Assembly (NCBI GenBank): GCA_000611775.1 | Contig: KK106983.1 | Coordinates: 4,392,808 to 4,456,807 of the forward strand | DNA from: Umbilicaria muhlenbergii | Taxonomy: Eukaryota > Ascomycota > Lecanoromycetes > Umbilicariales > Umbilicariaceae | Direction: 5' to 3' | Length of the DNA: 64,000 bases | Shown here: positions 24,154 through 37,255 of the stretch, piece after piece | Numbering within the stretch: position 1 is the first letter of the stretch | Layout: each line of letters starts with the position of its first letter | Position numbers and translations under genes: made by a program | The notes under the pieces: generated by a model | The model's input: the letters and a program-made list of their open reading frames with translations, nothing else | Told to the model about the DNA's origin: nothing | The model's database searches: none

Positions 24154-25537
24154 GTCGAGGTTGGGGCCGCAACGGAGGCCGCAACGGAGGCCGCTTCGAC
24201 TGCAGGGCGAGTGGAGAACCACGGACCCGACGATATTAATAGCAGTTGCAGATCGACAACGTTAGCTAGCCTGCGTCCTGCTTCCTGCTTCGCTGTTTAA
24301 GGTGGGATGGTTATCACCAGTCAGCGGTAGCCTGAAACGCGACTCGATGGTCTTCAATGATTAAGAGCCTGCAGGATATGGCTCAGGAATGTTTCAACAA
24401 TTGTTTCCAGCACAAATCATAGAAGAGAAGAGAAGCAGATTAAGGGTTCGAGCGATATGATGGTACATCTGAGGGTCTAGCATAGAGGAATACAGCTCAT
24501 CTAGCCGCCCGGCACGACCATTGGCTAGAGCTTCACCCCTGCCACGACGACGTAAGCGCCCATCGTCAGCAAATACAGGATTGCCTCAGTATAGTCGGAC
24601 TCACTCCGAAGAAGGTGACTGCGCCATGACCAGTCCTGTTCAAGGACATCTTCTCCATAGGCCTGGACATGTTACTGACAACTACAGGCTAGAATCACTT
24701 CCTAACTTTTGATCTAAGCTTTATGCAATGCTCAGATATTTTTCTTGTACACATCTGAGAAAAGCACAATGTTTCACTAATATTCAAAACAGTAAACTAC
24801 TTCGTGCACTTCTCCCTTGCACTTGAATGGTCACTGTTTCCTGTACTGTATTCTCTATTACGTTCTCTTCTGTCTTCTCTACTGCCTTCTTTACCTTTGA
24901 CAGATCTGACCCCAGAATTCGATAGAGCGGCCACGATTCCCTCAGTTCACCCACCAAACACCCAGCTCAGTCTGTTTTGCAAAAAGTCCGTCAATTCGGC
25001 CACTACCCATGTGCTGCCAGGTGTTGCGTCTTGACGGACTATTCGGAGTACTCGGAAAAAGCGGAGGAGCCGGCTGTCGACGAGTGCCAGGCGTGCCATT
25101 AAAACAGTTGGCAGTCTCCAACTGAGAAATCTGGGGGGATCCTCAACAGCAAGTCGACAACGAAAAGGCACCTTCTTATTGAGTAAACCTCGCCTGCAGG
25201 TGGAAAGCTCCAGTGACCTCTAACAGCATTTGCCCAGCGCGAAAGCTGCTTCGCCGTTGAAGATATTGGGGGGCCTCCCCGTGTGTGAACTGCCACTTAT
25301 TTTGATGGCGCGCCTGGTGCCTACTGCCTACTCCACAGCGGGGACCATTGCAATTTGTTACCCGGCTCGCCCGGTTGCTGAGTCGTGCCTTAGCTAAGTG
25401 GGATGCGGTCAATAAAAAGAGTCTCCGACCTCTCGCTCTTTCCTTTCGATATGATACAGAATTTTTCATGTATGGGCAGCAAATACATGAAGCCATATCG
25501 GCAAGCACTACGTATCTTCATTGGGAAGTCGTTGCAA

Positions 25538-25574
<37 letters not shown>

Positions 25575-26749
25575 TTACCTTTGTGCACCGCACCTTACCT
25601 TCACCAAGAGAGCGCGTTGGAGTGCGAGACAGCCACCTCTTCAAAAGCAGGATGACGCGCCGAGACTTGTGATGAAAGTATGTGCCGAACCGCCTCTACT
25701 GGCCGGGCCCCCCCTGGGCTTCTGGACCCTAGCTGGCAATGGTATATCTCTGAAGTCGACGAAGCGTTCACCTGCTGGAAGAATATGTCAGAGACCACTT
25801 ATCGCGGACTCGGCAGCACGCTGGTGTATCCTCTGTGGCTCAGACCCTATACCCAACATAAGTAGCGTTCTCCAGCTAGGGGCCCTCTCGATACTACAAT
25901 AGCGAAAGTAACATGTCTAATCGTTGAAGTGGATGTAGTAGGCATCCATGACTTCCACCATGTCTAAGTAGCTAAGGGGATCCCCAGCTGAAGACTATCA
26001 TTTCTTTGTGCACAAGCCTGAGCTCCAATACAGAATAAACAGCAGCGCCGACTTACCTTTCAAGCGAGGAGTGGAATTGGGAAAGGTTTTTGGCAGTCTT
26101 GTTTATATGTATATTCACAAATCGTCAATACCTTGAGCTAACACAAAACCACTCTTTCGATTTGACGAACTTCCTTATACCATCTGCACTCCATCAAAAT
26201 CACCTAACTACCTACTGCTCCTAACTATACACGAGTGCCAAAAACCCCCCCCACACGGCTCAACATCAATGCCGCAGAAAAACGCTTACGAGAACAAAAA
26301 CAAACGTAAATGCCGCTTCGACCATGACCAAACAAAACGTGCAACTTTTCCAGCGCAAAAAGCAGAACAAATCTTTTTCACCAAAGAGCATGCACGTGTC
26401 GTCAAGGGTAATCCCAGTCTACCACCCAACAACGCTCCCGAGATGATTGCGCCACGTTGTCAACAACCAGCTCGTTGCTTACCGCTGGCCGGAAGCCTTT
26501 CTTCGTGTACGGGCCTCCATGTTACAACCAACTGCTCAACTCCTCCCCGCCAGCCCATGCCCCCCGCCCGCTAAAGTCGATTGTGGAAAGAGGTAAATTT
26601 CGCGTGATAGGAAAAAGAGAAAAGAAAAGGGAAAACTCCGTCCAAGCAGTAGTAGTACAGGTGAATAAGGTTTTTCAGGAGAGGCAATTGCGTACAAGTC
26701 TGGACAATGGACTTTTTTGTTTCCCGCAGGCCGGACAGTGCCGGCGTTT
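24154..26749. other. Long intergenic region with poly-C tract
   Basis: 2.6 kb between the start of the WW-PhoD gene and the 3' end of the C2H2 gene. Contains a 12-bp GGCCGCAACGGA-type repeat at about 24165-24192 and a 34-C homopolymer at 25541-25574. A 184-codon open frame across the poly-C tract has no recognisable sequence and is probably chance. No RNA gene seen. Confidence 0.5.
25541..25574 (+). repeat. Homopolymer of 34 C
   Basis: Uninterrupted C run in otherwise balanced intergenic DNA; its length is probably inexact because such tracts are hard to sequence. Confidence 0.9.
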
Positions 26750-28849
26750 CTATCGATGAGTTGGGCCCGCGGAAAGCTGGTTCCGGAGCAAGACGACTTC
26801 CTCCTGGAGCCTGTTGACCTTTGCTTCGAGGCTTTGAACGTAGGTCCAGAGGCGGTCGGTGGTTTGTGCAAAGGGATTGTTAGGTCCTTCGCCGCTCGCG
26901 TGGGCATGTGTGCCGTGACTTGAGTGGCTGTTGCTGTTCGAAGACACGTTGCCCTGCTGAGAGTGGTAGCTTGAAGGTGTCCCGGTTCCGGACACGTGTG
27001 GTGGGCCGGGGAGGCTGCCCTGGCCGCCGGGGATGGATCCGGGAGTCTGACTATGTAGAGTGAACCTCGGATCTGGGGGTGTCAGCCCAGGTAGTGAAGG
27101 TAGTTGAGGCGCGTTCGAATGGCTAGAAGCAGACAGTGGAGGCGGCAGACCGATTGACGGTGGAGTGTTCGTTGTGTTGGTGCGTCGGCCATAGCGCTCC
27201 TGTTGGAATTGAGTTGTTAGGCTAGGAGATCTGTTTCGGTGGATGCTCGGGTCTGGATGCCCAAGTTGATGAGAAGCCGCTGCGCCTGGTGATAATGGCT
27301 TGGGACTTTCAGTGATGCTGCCTTGAGAAAAGATGTTCTGTCCTCCGATCTGGAAAGTAGAGGAGCTGCTACCACCAGCGTAATGACCGCCCTGTGAGCT
27401 CGGCGACGTTGGTCCCGAGCCGCCTCCATAGCCCGCATTTGGCGGATATAGACCTCCTGTAGTCGACTGACGAGCCGCCACCGGCGGATATGTACTTGGC
27501 TGTCTAGATTGATAGGCACTCTGTGCTTCTGGTCGCTGTTGGCGATGCGGATCAGGAGGAGCATCATGTTTTCTTATACTCGGCAGACTCTTCCTCATGT
27601 CGTCTGCCGCTTCGTTATCATCCTCATCCATATGTTCAGGTTCATGTGAAGCTTCGCCTGTATACATCAATCCGTCCATGCTGTCATCCCCGCCACGGCC
27701 ACCTTGTGACCTCTCTCCGTATTGGTCGTCCCCTCCGAAACTACCCATACTCGATCTACGACCGGCACATCCACCTTGCCCTTTGTTATGCCTTGCCAAT
27801 GCGTCACCACGAGCGAAGCTGCGATTGCACTTGGGACAAACATGTGGTCTTTCCCCGGTGTGTAACTTAGTATGTCGCTTCAGATCATGCAAACGTCGGA
27901 ATCGGGCTTCGCAGGTTTGGCACATGTAGGGCTTCTCGTGACTGTGTGTAAGAAGATGGCTTTTCAAGTTATGATGGCGTGTAAAGTCAGTGGAACAATA
28001 TGGACATTTGTGCTTTTTTGTCGACGCCGACCTTGGGCTCTCTTGACCGAAACCGGAGTACGGTAAACTCATCCCTCGCCGCGCATCATTGGCGGCTTGG
28101 GCACTCAACAGAGGTCCAGGGAAAGTGAAGGCTTTATTCGAATGTCCGTCTTCTGACTCCGGACCATCACCTCTATTCGCATTATCCCGTGGCGTCTCAG
28201 GCTCATTGCGGGCCACATCGCCCATTTGACCTGGACTTGCCACTGTTGTACTGTTTGCCGTAGCTGTTGCTGCGGCCGTGCTGTCCAGGGTACTAAAGCT
28301 CGACATACTGACCGGACTCGTCTGCATACTACTGTCGCCTTGTGTCTTGTCAGGTATGGAGATAGTTTTGGCAACCGTAGCCATTGGTTCGCTCATCGTA
28401 GTTGCAGCGCTGGGCGCATCTTGAGGCGTGCTCATACCAACCCCGTGCTCGCCCAATAATGCACCCAATGCAGTTCTGGCGGGGTTTGGGGTCTGCTGCG
28501 GAGCGCCCACCTCCCTCTGTCTATCTTCGCGCTGTCGTCTCTCAACTGTCATAGCAGCAGCCGCAGTGAGCGGCGCCGGAGAGTACCTGGACGAGAATCC
28601 GAACTTGGGCGATATCGGCGCGGGTGATGCTCGAGGTCCAGAAGTCCTGGCGGCTGAAATATCTGCAGCCTCCGGTGATCGTAATCGCTTGCGCAGGTTG
28701 GTGGGTTTAGCAAACTGGCTGGAGTCGCCAGCGGTATTCCGGTGTACTGAAGATGCGGGGGAATCTTCAGTAGTGGAAAGGGCAGCAGCCACAGACGGTA
28801 GGCCCCTGGAGATTTCAGGGTTTGAATTCGCAGCGACTGACTCTGCCAT
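26750..28849 (-). CDS. C2H2 zinc-finger transcription factor with C-terminal coiled coil
   Basis: Single exon, 699 residues, ATG 28849. The N-terminal 270 residues are Ser/Thr/Pro/Ala-rich. Three adjacent fingers lie at about 280-365: HKCPYCSTDFTRHHNLKSH (finger 1), YMCQTCEARFRRLHDLKRH (finger 2) and HVCPKCNRSFARGDALARH (finger 3), with TGERPH-type linkers. Finger 3 ends in NKGQGGCAGRRSS, so its last ligand may be a Cys. An acidic stretch (HMDEDDNEAADDM) and a long Gln/Pro/Ser region follow. The protein ends with DRLWTYVQSLEAKVNRLQEE, then VVLLRNQLS, a leucine-zipper-like helix that probably mediates dimerisation. The architecture is a conserved filamentous-fungal regulator, but I cannot assign the ortholog or targets. 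Confidence 0.9.
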   Translation of the reverse strand: MAESVAANSNPEISRGLPSVAAALSTTEDSPASSVHRNTAGDSSQFAKPTNLRKRLRSPEAADISAARTSGPRASPAPISPKFGFSSRYSPAPLTAAAAMTVERRQREDRQREVGAPQQTPNPARTALGALLGEHGVGMSTPQDAPSAATTMSEPMATVAKTISIPDKTQGDSSMQTSPVSMSSFSTLDSTAAATATANSTTVASPGQMGDVARNEPETPRDNANRGDGPESEDGHSNKAFTFPGPLLSAQAANDARRGMSLPYSGFGQESPRSASTKKHKCPYCSTDFTRHHNLKSHLLTHSHEKPYMCQTCEARFRRLHDLKRHTKLHTGERPHVCPKCNRSFARGDALARHNKGQGGCAGRRSSMGSFGGDDQYGERSQGGRGGDDSMDGLMYTGEASHEPEHMDEDDNEAADDMRKSLPSIRKHDAPPDPHRQQRPEAQSAYQSRQPSTYPPVAARQSTTGGLYPPNAGYGGGSGPTSPSSQGGHYAGGSSSSTFQIGGQNIFSQGSITESPKPLSPGAAASHQLGHPDPSIHRNRSPSLTTQFQQERYGRRTNTTNTPPSIGLPPPLSASSHSNAPQLPSLPGLTPPDPRFTLHSQTPGSIPGGQGSLPGPPHVSGTGTPSSYHSQQGNVSSNSNSHSSHGTHAHASGEGPNNPFAQTTDRLWTYVQSLEAKVNRLQEEVVLLRNQLSAGPTHR

Positions 28850-31825
28850 AGAGTAATTCTGGGCCAGGCCCGAGATCCTAAATGGGGTGATTCCAAGTGG
28901 GAACCTGTTACAATCTAAGCCGAAGTGAGAGAATGAAGCCTACTTACACCGCAGACGTTAGCCAATGCGATTGGTATGTTGTACTGAAAATCTGGGCAAA
29001 ACAAGCGTATGACTCTGTCCGTGATGCGAAGAAACAGGAAAAAAGGTGGATACCCGAGGTACAATATGGTAGAAATGACACCCGTCCAGCCATGTGTGGC
29101 GGGACAGTACTCAGAGCCCAGTCTGCGCAGGTCGTCGCTTCTGCCACTCGCAGGGCGAAGTCACCGGCGCACCAAGGGTTTTGATACATTGCACGCTTCG
29201 GCAAATACATTACAAAGAGCCCGGGGTGAGGAGTCAAAGCTTCAGCAGTATCACTCACCTTAAGGAAGCCTCGACAGCTTTCCTATCTCAGCCTGACGTT
29301 GTCGTAATCGAGAGGTATTCCACGTCGCAAGGCCGAGTCCACCGAGTCGTTACTGACTTGAAAGAGGCCTAGAGTATATCTTCTCGAAGCTCAGGATCAC
29401 CATCGCCTGGTGAAGGAGTGCGAGGCGGGGCGACTGGGTGGAGAGAAGGAACGCCGACGCCGGGCCTACGACCGAGTGCTATGGAGCAGGAAGTGATGCG
29501 CAGAGACAGGAAGTGCAGCGGCGGTGAGGGTTTCGAAGATATGCAAGCCCTACGGAGCGTGTGCGCCTCTCTTGCCTCTGTTTCGAGAAGGTGATCAGCC
29601 TCGAGCGCGCCACATCTCAGCATGGATGCCAAATATACTTGTTGCGCTGCTTTCTTGGATGCGGAAAGGCAAAGCGTTGTGTGCACGGGTGAGAGTGATG
29701 AGCGCGACGCTGGCCTCGTCAGTGATGGGCAGGTGCCATGTGGGGAGTTGTCGTGGGCGCAACGTCTCACACATCCAGGGTCCGGTCGAGGTTGAGGATC
29801 GCGAACCTGCTTTGCTCCGGTCTTTCAGTAGTCGCACTGGCACGCTGCGAAAGCGAGAGAAGCGGGACGTCAGAGTGTGGCACTGGCTCGGCCAGAGTGG
29901 CTGGGATGCCCGCTAGCCTGGGCTCTGCAGCTCGACGCCTCTAAACTGTTTTAACTGTTTGTGGCCCCGGCGCACGCCCTCCACCACCAATCATCGCTTT
30001 TGTTGGGATTCAGCTGGCCACAAATAAACCGAATGCTGGCCACCACCGCTACCAGGGCTACCTGACGGGCAGCGGGCCCGAACGTGTCAGAAGGCGAGCA
30101 TGGCGATGATGATGATGATGATGATGATGACGACGGCAAGCTGGACGCTGCAATCCAGCTGAACCGTGTCGTCTTAATTCTTTGAAACCGGCCAAATCGA
30201 ATGGACCGACAGCACCACTACATCCATGGCTGCCAACACCCTCTGTTACTCTACACTATTTATTCGGGCGGGCCTTCTCTCTCTGTTCGATGCAGTTCCT
30301 TGCCCTGCCTGCGGATATTTCCACCATCAGGAACCCCAGACGATGACTATTCCAGCGCCGTGACCAAGGCACCTTCGGTGCTATTGGCCCGGAGCCAGTT
30401 CAGCACGCTTGTTGTGTAGTGACGTATGGCCGCTTGAGGTGGGGAGCTTGGGTATATCATTTGCCGGTGCAAGCTCCGGATACAGCACAGCGGAGCGATC
30501 AGCCGCGGCTCGAATACGAGTGATGGCACAAGGTCATGTGCCCCGATTGGCAGCCTCGTCCAAGGATCCACTGCGTTTTGATACTTGATACTTGAGACTC
30601 GAAGCACCTCTTGCGCAGGCTGGGTAGTGATGCTTTCTTGGGCGTTCGCATTGGGCATTGGCGATTGTGCACTGGGGACAATGGGCAGTGGGCACCGGGC
30701 GGTGCAGGTGCGGAGGGCCAAGATGCCGAACAGGGGTCTCCCCTTTAGTCGACTTTGCTGCTTGCTGCGCGTGGCTGAAGCTCACTGCAACTCGGTCTGC
30801 AACATGGACCACTTTGACTTTCCCCATCGAGTCGAGCGAGTCGACCGTCGGAAAAACCGCCACGACTCCTTTTCAGGACGCGCCGTCATCGCGACAATTG
30901 CAAGCCATGATCAGAAGAGGAGTCTGGCAGACAAGGGCCTGTACCCTTTCGGATTCTCTCGCCCCCTGTCTGGGGCGATGCGGGCGAAGCACTGCACACT
31001 GCCAAGGGGCTGACCGAAAAGGTTGATGTCTGACTGGACGGAACAAAGTATTTATTGCAGTTCTCAAACAACGGGTTGGGAAAGAATGGACCATGGTACT
31101 ACTGGTGGATGATGCGTGCAAATCCCACCAATGGCATCACCGACTGACGGGAGACGGCGTCGAGTCGCTAACCAGCTTCAGATATGGATTGCGAGCGCTG
31201 CGAACGGGCAACGGGCAATGGCAACGGCGAACCGCAGACGGCAGCACCTGAGACATTAGCCAGTTTGACCGAGGTCGAGTTTCCACTCTGGTCCCGTTGT
31301 ACATGGCACCAAGCCAGGCTTACGCCACGATGGCATCCTTGGCGCACGTCGATGAGCCACGTATGGAGTACATCGGCGCCTTCTCCCGATGATCTGCATG
31401 TAAGCCACACTCCGTCGTCCACCTGGATCGTGCTGCAGCCTGCACGATCCTCGAAGAACTTAAGTTAAGGTACGGAGGTACCTTGGCATCATCCAGTGGA
31501 TGCGCGGCCTCGGCAGCACTGCCTCCGTGCGCATCCTGCCATCTGGAGAGAAGTGATAGGCTCCTCCTACTCCGTGAAGACAACATGTACTGCGAAATTC
31601 GAACACATACATTCGGACTAACTTATATTTCACTGTGGTCATGTGACTCACCACCGTTACGACACAATCGCTCCTTGAAGTAAACCTCTACATAAGAACC
31701 ATTCCAACAAATCTTTCGCAAAGGTCGTAAGTCGTTAGCCCTCCATGGACATGATGGAGGACTGTTTCTTACAGTGTGTAGAATTAGTAGGGGGGTATCA
31801 ATTCCAATCCACTCCTCGCCAATGC
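28850..31825. other. Long intergenic region, no gene recognised
   Basis: About 3 kb upstream of the C2H2 gene and downstream of the RfeD-like gene. A GAT microsatellite sits at 30105-30130. Several 60-140 codon open frames exist on both strands, none with recognisable motif, intron structure or compositional support. It may hold a long 5' leader and regulatory DNA for the transcription factor. Confidence 0.5.
30105..30130. repeat. GAT trinucleotide microsatellite
   Basis: About eight uninterrupted GAT units in intergenic DNA. Confidence 0.9.
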
Positions 31826-34800
31826 TCAATAGGCATTATTATTGAGCGCTGGATCCTTGAGGGCATTCCTCCTCTTTGCTTCCTCCAATGCCTTCTGGAT
31901 CCGTTCTTCGTGTGCTGGATCCGATGATCCAACAGGAGGCCGCAATTGTTCTTCCGGCGTAACTTTATTCACGTGCTTGTCTTCCACAATGGAATAGACC
32001 TTCGCGATCTCGTCGTTCGTTCGCTTGAAACCTTGTCTGATTAGGGCCAACCGGTGCTCGAGGTCATGCGCCAACTTGAGGTCTTCTTTCGCTTTCTCCT
32101 CGCCGCGTTGCTTGAAAATCGCCGCATCAGCGCGTGCAAGCTTTGCTTCGGCAACAGAGACTTCGTAATCGGCGGCTGACAGCAGTTTGTCCGCCACGTG
32201 AAACATCTGCACAACTTGTTCTGACGAACGGGCAAGAGCCGTGACAACGCTTTCTGCCTTGACTACGAGCGTCCGGAGCGCTCCTGGATCGTCGAGATAG
32301 CGAGACGGATCCAAAGCCGCGTCATCGGCGATCCTCCTCACGGCTTGCATAATGGCTTCCATGTAATCCTGATTTGCTCCTACTCCTCTTTGAGTATTCT
32401 GATAGAGCACATCCATCAAGCCATGAGCTCTCTTGGCTCGCTTCTGACAGTGATCCAGTATGGCTTCCCTTTCGGCATCTTCAAATTGCTTTTCGAGCCT
32501 TTTGACTTCAGTGATACTGCCAAGAGCATACAGCGGAGCGACTTGGATTTTCTTTAGCCGGCGATTCCTTTCTAAAATAGCTTCGAAGGCTTTCTGGTGG
32601 CGATTTTCTAGCCTTTGATGGAGAGAAAGTGATAGTTCCATCGCTGGTGTAAGCGTAGGTCGATTGCCGAAGCCTTCGAACATATCTTTGCCAGCGAGAG
32701 CGTCGTTCAGCATCCGTGTGCAGGCACCGTACTGTGGGGTCAGCTGGTCAATCTCGTCGTGTAATCGTGTCCATACGACCCCAAAAACATCAGTGCTAAA
32801 CGTCTCATACTCCGCTCTATCTTCGTCCGCTTTTCTGGTGGCTTCAGAACGCTTGAATTCAGCTTCCAGAACCGATATATCCCCGTAGCCAATTTGCTGC
32901 TCATCGAAAAGTCCGTTTATTCGCTCTTCAGATTCGACCTGTCTTGAATGGCGGGCTTTGTCATGACGCTCCCGCAGCTTTTTAGCCTTCGTATCCCATT
33001 TCAGTACGGTCTTGCGAATGAAGCTGAAGTCGTCCACCACAGCGTCGGCTGCCTGTCTGATGGTGCGTAAGGGAGGTGGATCTGGACTTGGTATGCTACG
33101 TTCCGGCAACACAGTCTCAAGAAATACAAGAGCTGGCACTCTAGAGTTTGATGTCTTCACTTGTGGAACAAGGTCCTGTAACGTTTTCCTTGGCCCTACC
33201 CCTAGGATGTTAGGCACGATGTTGCTCATCGTAGTGCCATTCAACATTTCTCCATGTTCGGTCTTCGTTACTACTGGAGAATTGAGTGTCCCTCTACGCC
33301 TGGTTTCCAGCGGTCGATTATTGTCGATTCCGCTGTCCAGGGAACCCATTCTCTGCGCCGAGTAAGGCCTGTATCCTGGTGGATGATTAGTCGAACGGTC
33401 AGCGCTCTCCGAGACCCCATCGTGGTGTCTGAAAGGCTTGTGCACAGGTCTATCTGGCGCATTAGGTGGTGGAGATATGTATCTTTGAATTCCAGGATAA
33501 CCAGAAGGACGCATGGTAATGGATTCGAGTGCTTCCAATTGCTTTTCGCGCTCAGCTGCTTCAGGTTCCACCATCATAGGTGCATCAGATCCTGGCGAAT
33601 GTGCTTCACTTATATCGGGTGGCGCATCTTGCACAGGAATAATCTGGGGCGTCTTGGGACGTGGAGCTGGGGCCAATTGCACATGGTGATGTATTCCCGG
33701 ATTGACAGGACGTGCAACAATCGGTCTTCCTCCGGGGCTGTACTGTGTGTTATCTGGCGGCTCGATCATCATGTATGAATCCTCTGTAGGGGTAGGCTCC
33801 GCCGTAGGAACAGAGTTTGTTGGTTTCTGATCGCTTGGCGATTCTACTGATTCAATATGCGAATCACCGACTTCCGGCGAGGTAACCACTTCATCATTTA
33901 TTGGTTGTGCCGACTGCTCTTTAGCATGAGGAGAAGCGGGACGAGGCTCGGCAACATTGTTTGCTGGTCCAATGCTCAAGCGTTTTGAATCGGACTCCCC
34001 TTCATCCATCTCCGTTTCATAAAGAACAGCCCTTAGACGGGACTCTCTATTGGCAAAGGTAACAAATATTTTGTGTTTCTCTTGGTTGCTTGGGGACTGG
34101 GCTTCCTGGCGAAGCATCGCAATATACCGATTCAAGGATGCTTTCGCCCAAGCGTCCAAGTCCGCATAGGGATCGGCCCCTTCTTTGGAGCCTGAAGGCG
34201 GATGTATATCGGGCTTTGCAAGCGTCGGCGCTGATGAGTCCCATTGCCCGTGTTCCGGTGGAGGGGGCGTATGGCTTTTGCGAATTGGTGGGCTAACTTC
34301 GGATTGAAATGGTTTCTCAGAAGTTTGACTTTGAGAGCTTAGCAGCTTGGATGGCATATGAGCCTCGCCCGAAAGCGCGGATACTTCGCGATCGGAGTTC
34401 TCTATGGGAAAACAATCCAGGTTCTTGTCATCACACTTGGAATCATGGGCAGAACTCGAATCATGAGAGCTGACACCACTATCGTCAATATGGGGTGCTG
34501 GTACTCCGCTGAAGGTTTGCATTGCCTGTCTTGATTCTGAGCTGTGACTGCGGTCAGGCAAGCTGCGCTCTCCTTCGACTTTGTTTTCAGCGGCAGCAGG
34601 CATTGAAAGTTCAGATTGCAACGGTGGCGTATGCTGACGAAATTCGTGCTCTACGCTCTGAGAGATCTTGATGGACTGTGTGGACTGCATCGGTGAGCTC
34701 CTGCCGCCTGGAGAGGGTATTGATGCATGTGGCTGTTCTGTGTTGGCAACTACTGGATCCCTGGCATGGTGCTGATGACCTTCATTAGACGGTAAAGGTT

Positions 34801-36566
34801 CTGATGGTAGCTCAGCGGTATCGGATAACGGTATATAGGATGCCTGAGGTTTGGAGGTACTGTAAAGCTCAGTGTCGTCAACTTCTTCTGTCGCATAGTC
34901 ACCGAAGTACTCCCAATCAGATGGTCCACCAACGCCTAACGCAGAGGCATTGTTGAGCACCGAGGACGGCTCATAGTTGCTTACAGCTTGTGATAGATCT
35001 TCCACTGCTGCGTTGTGACTAGGGCTTTCATGTGACTGCCTAACTTGGTTTACCCCACCAACGGTTGAAGCTATGGTAGTCCCAAGACTTTCATGCCGCA
35101 ACTCCACAGAGTCATTCAGCGGAGAGTTTGGGGCTTTTTCAGAAATGGAATTCGCAGCTTCTTGGTCAATAACGTGAGTGCGAGCCTCGGATACGCTCGT
35201 TTCGGCTGCTTGGTAGGATGGTTCATGTCTTATCAGAGGTTGCTCTTGAGGTACGCGACTTGATGCTGCGGCGCTTATCGAAGCTTCAGGACTAGCAGTG
35301 TTTCGGTAGGAATGATGGTTCACGAGAGTGGCATGTGTCGAATTTGGGGGTGATACATATGGAGGATGAGACTGTCCTTGATTAGACAAGAGTGCCCAGT
35401 GTTCGCCATCCCCAAAGCCTTCGGGTGATATTGACTCCTGGTGTAATTGCTGGCCAACGTTAGAGCGATCAGCAGCATCTTTGTTTGGTGGTGGGGATGG
35501 AGGCTGCCGTGCAGGTGAATTGAAGGAGGTATTTTCTGGTCGCTGAGCTAATTGTGCGGAGAACCCATTACTCATGTGATTTTCTGGCTCATAGCGATGG
35601 GTCTGTGCCTGAGCAGAATAAAGAAATTGGTGAGGCGCAGTATGCTGACCCTGCTGCATAGTCTCCTGATGTTCCTGGGGTAGCTTGGGGGGCGGCGGTG
35701 GCGGCCGATTCGAGTAGTCAAGACTTGCAGGTCTATGGGACATGTCCTCTTCCCATGAGAATCGGTTGACATTAGGAGCGGATGGTGCATGGGAGTTGTA
35801 CGACGCAGTATATGACACTCGTGCGGTTGAATGGCCAAATGAAGATTCCAGTGCTGGCGACTGGACGGTAGCTGGCGCCTGGTGTGGACCGTGCCCTTGC
35901 TGCGTAGCGCTATGAGGTCGTGGCTAGATTTGTGATTACACGTCAGTGGGGGAGTATTCACAAGGCTTGATCTGAGAATGAGGAGAATTCCTACTGGCAA
36001 TGGGGGCTTTGCCCCATGAGGCGCACCGTATGCCTGGTCTTGGTTGTATTTAGCCCCCCATCTCGATGTGTTCGACTGCACACTAGGCCCTGCGGTGTGC
36101 GTTATGGGCAGTCGAGTAGGGGACTGCAGCGAGCCAGGCATAAGACCGTAGGTTTTCGGGTCATATGAAGAGCTCATGACCTGGTCCGCTGGCGGCGCAG
36201 ACGGTGGAGGACCAGGCAAATGCCCCAGAGATCCTGTTTCTGCAGAGCCGGAGGGCCAATGCCCACGGGGTGGAGCCGATGGGCCCGGGGACGGACTGGG
36301 TTGAGGGCGAGGCGGTAAAGGCGGGGTTGCTGAAGACGACTGAAATTCCGCCTTAGACCCTAATGATGTTATGTTCAACAATCGTATGCATTCTAGATCG
36401 ATGTCTGCCTACCTCCATACTGCACGCCTGATAAGTCCCAGGCTTGCGAGGGCGAGGGCGAGGGCGTAGGCGTGCGATAGTATTTGCTAAGGGGTGGCGG
36501 TTGAGTATACTCATAGCCGGGTGGACGTGGGCCTGCACCCGCACTTCCGTCGTAGCCAGGAGGCAT
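31826..36566 (-). CDS. Large disordered/coiled-coil protein, RfeD-like (putative transcription factor)
   Basis: Three exons (36413-36566, 35995-36359, 31826-35923) encode 1538 residues. The N-terminus MPPGYDGSAGAGPRPPGYEY opens a proline-rich, low-complexity region of about 1100 residues with many Ser/Gln/His stretches (for example RPPPPPPKLPQEHQE). The C-terminal ~430 residues are the conserved part. It starts at LETVLPERSIPSPDPPPLRT and IRQAADAVVDDFSFIRK, continues with long charged helices including FDEQQIGYGDISVLEAEFKR and QRGVGANQDYMEAIMQAVRR, and ends with a Lys/Glu helix. I recall this arrangement in Aspergillus proteins labelled transcription factor RfeD, but see no DNA-binding motif; the helical domain could equally be a scaffold. 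Introns of 53 and 71 nt join in frame. An alternative ATG eight codons upstream (36590) is possible. Confidence 0.8.
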
Positions 36567-37255
36567 CGTTATAGAGACGTTAAGCTCCAATCCGACGCAG
36601 GCTGGTTACGTGCTCTAGATTCGAGCGCATGATGCTCACAGTGATTGTTTCACAACATGCGCAATCGGAAACGTATCAGCACAGATCAGTGATAGGTTGG
36701 GCACTTGAGAGGTGCATGGGAGCTGATCCTCCTGATGATGCTGTCGCTGTTTGCTGCCTACTGTGCGACCTAAGGTATCTACTTCGTGAACATCCAGCTC
36801 AGGGCCCTCACGAGTCACGGCTACATGTGCAGGGCTGATGAGGCTGATTCCGGGATGGCGTGTGAGCAAGGATGGCACGGTTCGGGCCGATTTAATTAAG
36901 ACCTGATCGTTTGGCTAAGCAATTATTAAATCGTCTGCTCCCAGAGTACTCGCACTGCTCGCATCCAACTCCCTTATGGAATACAGGTCAGAGGTGGAAG
37001 CCTGGCATTGTTTATAGCTGGCAGCCTTCAGAAGGGCTTTTCACGTATCCATACCTCTAGTCATTCCCTCCGTGCGACGAGTAAAGGAATAACTTGTTTT
37101 GTTTTCTAATCAATGAACTGGATGTGATGCCTTAACATTACTCAGGTCCTGGCGGCATGGAAGAAGAACCTATACAAAGTAGACTTTCCGCAGACTGTGG
37201 GGTATTCATAACGCTCCAAGTGCTACACGCCTAAGCAATAGCCGCTCCCAATCCA
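36567..37255. other. Intergenic, no gene recognised
   Basis: Promoter side of the RfeD-like gene and 3' flank of the DUF3074 gene. Confidence 0.5.

Noticed and set aside
25348-25902. 184-codon frame across the poly-C tract
   Set aside because: Its middle is a poly-Pro run made by the homopolymer and the rest has no protein-like pattern.
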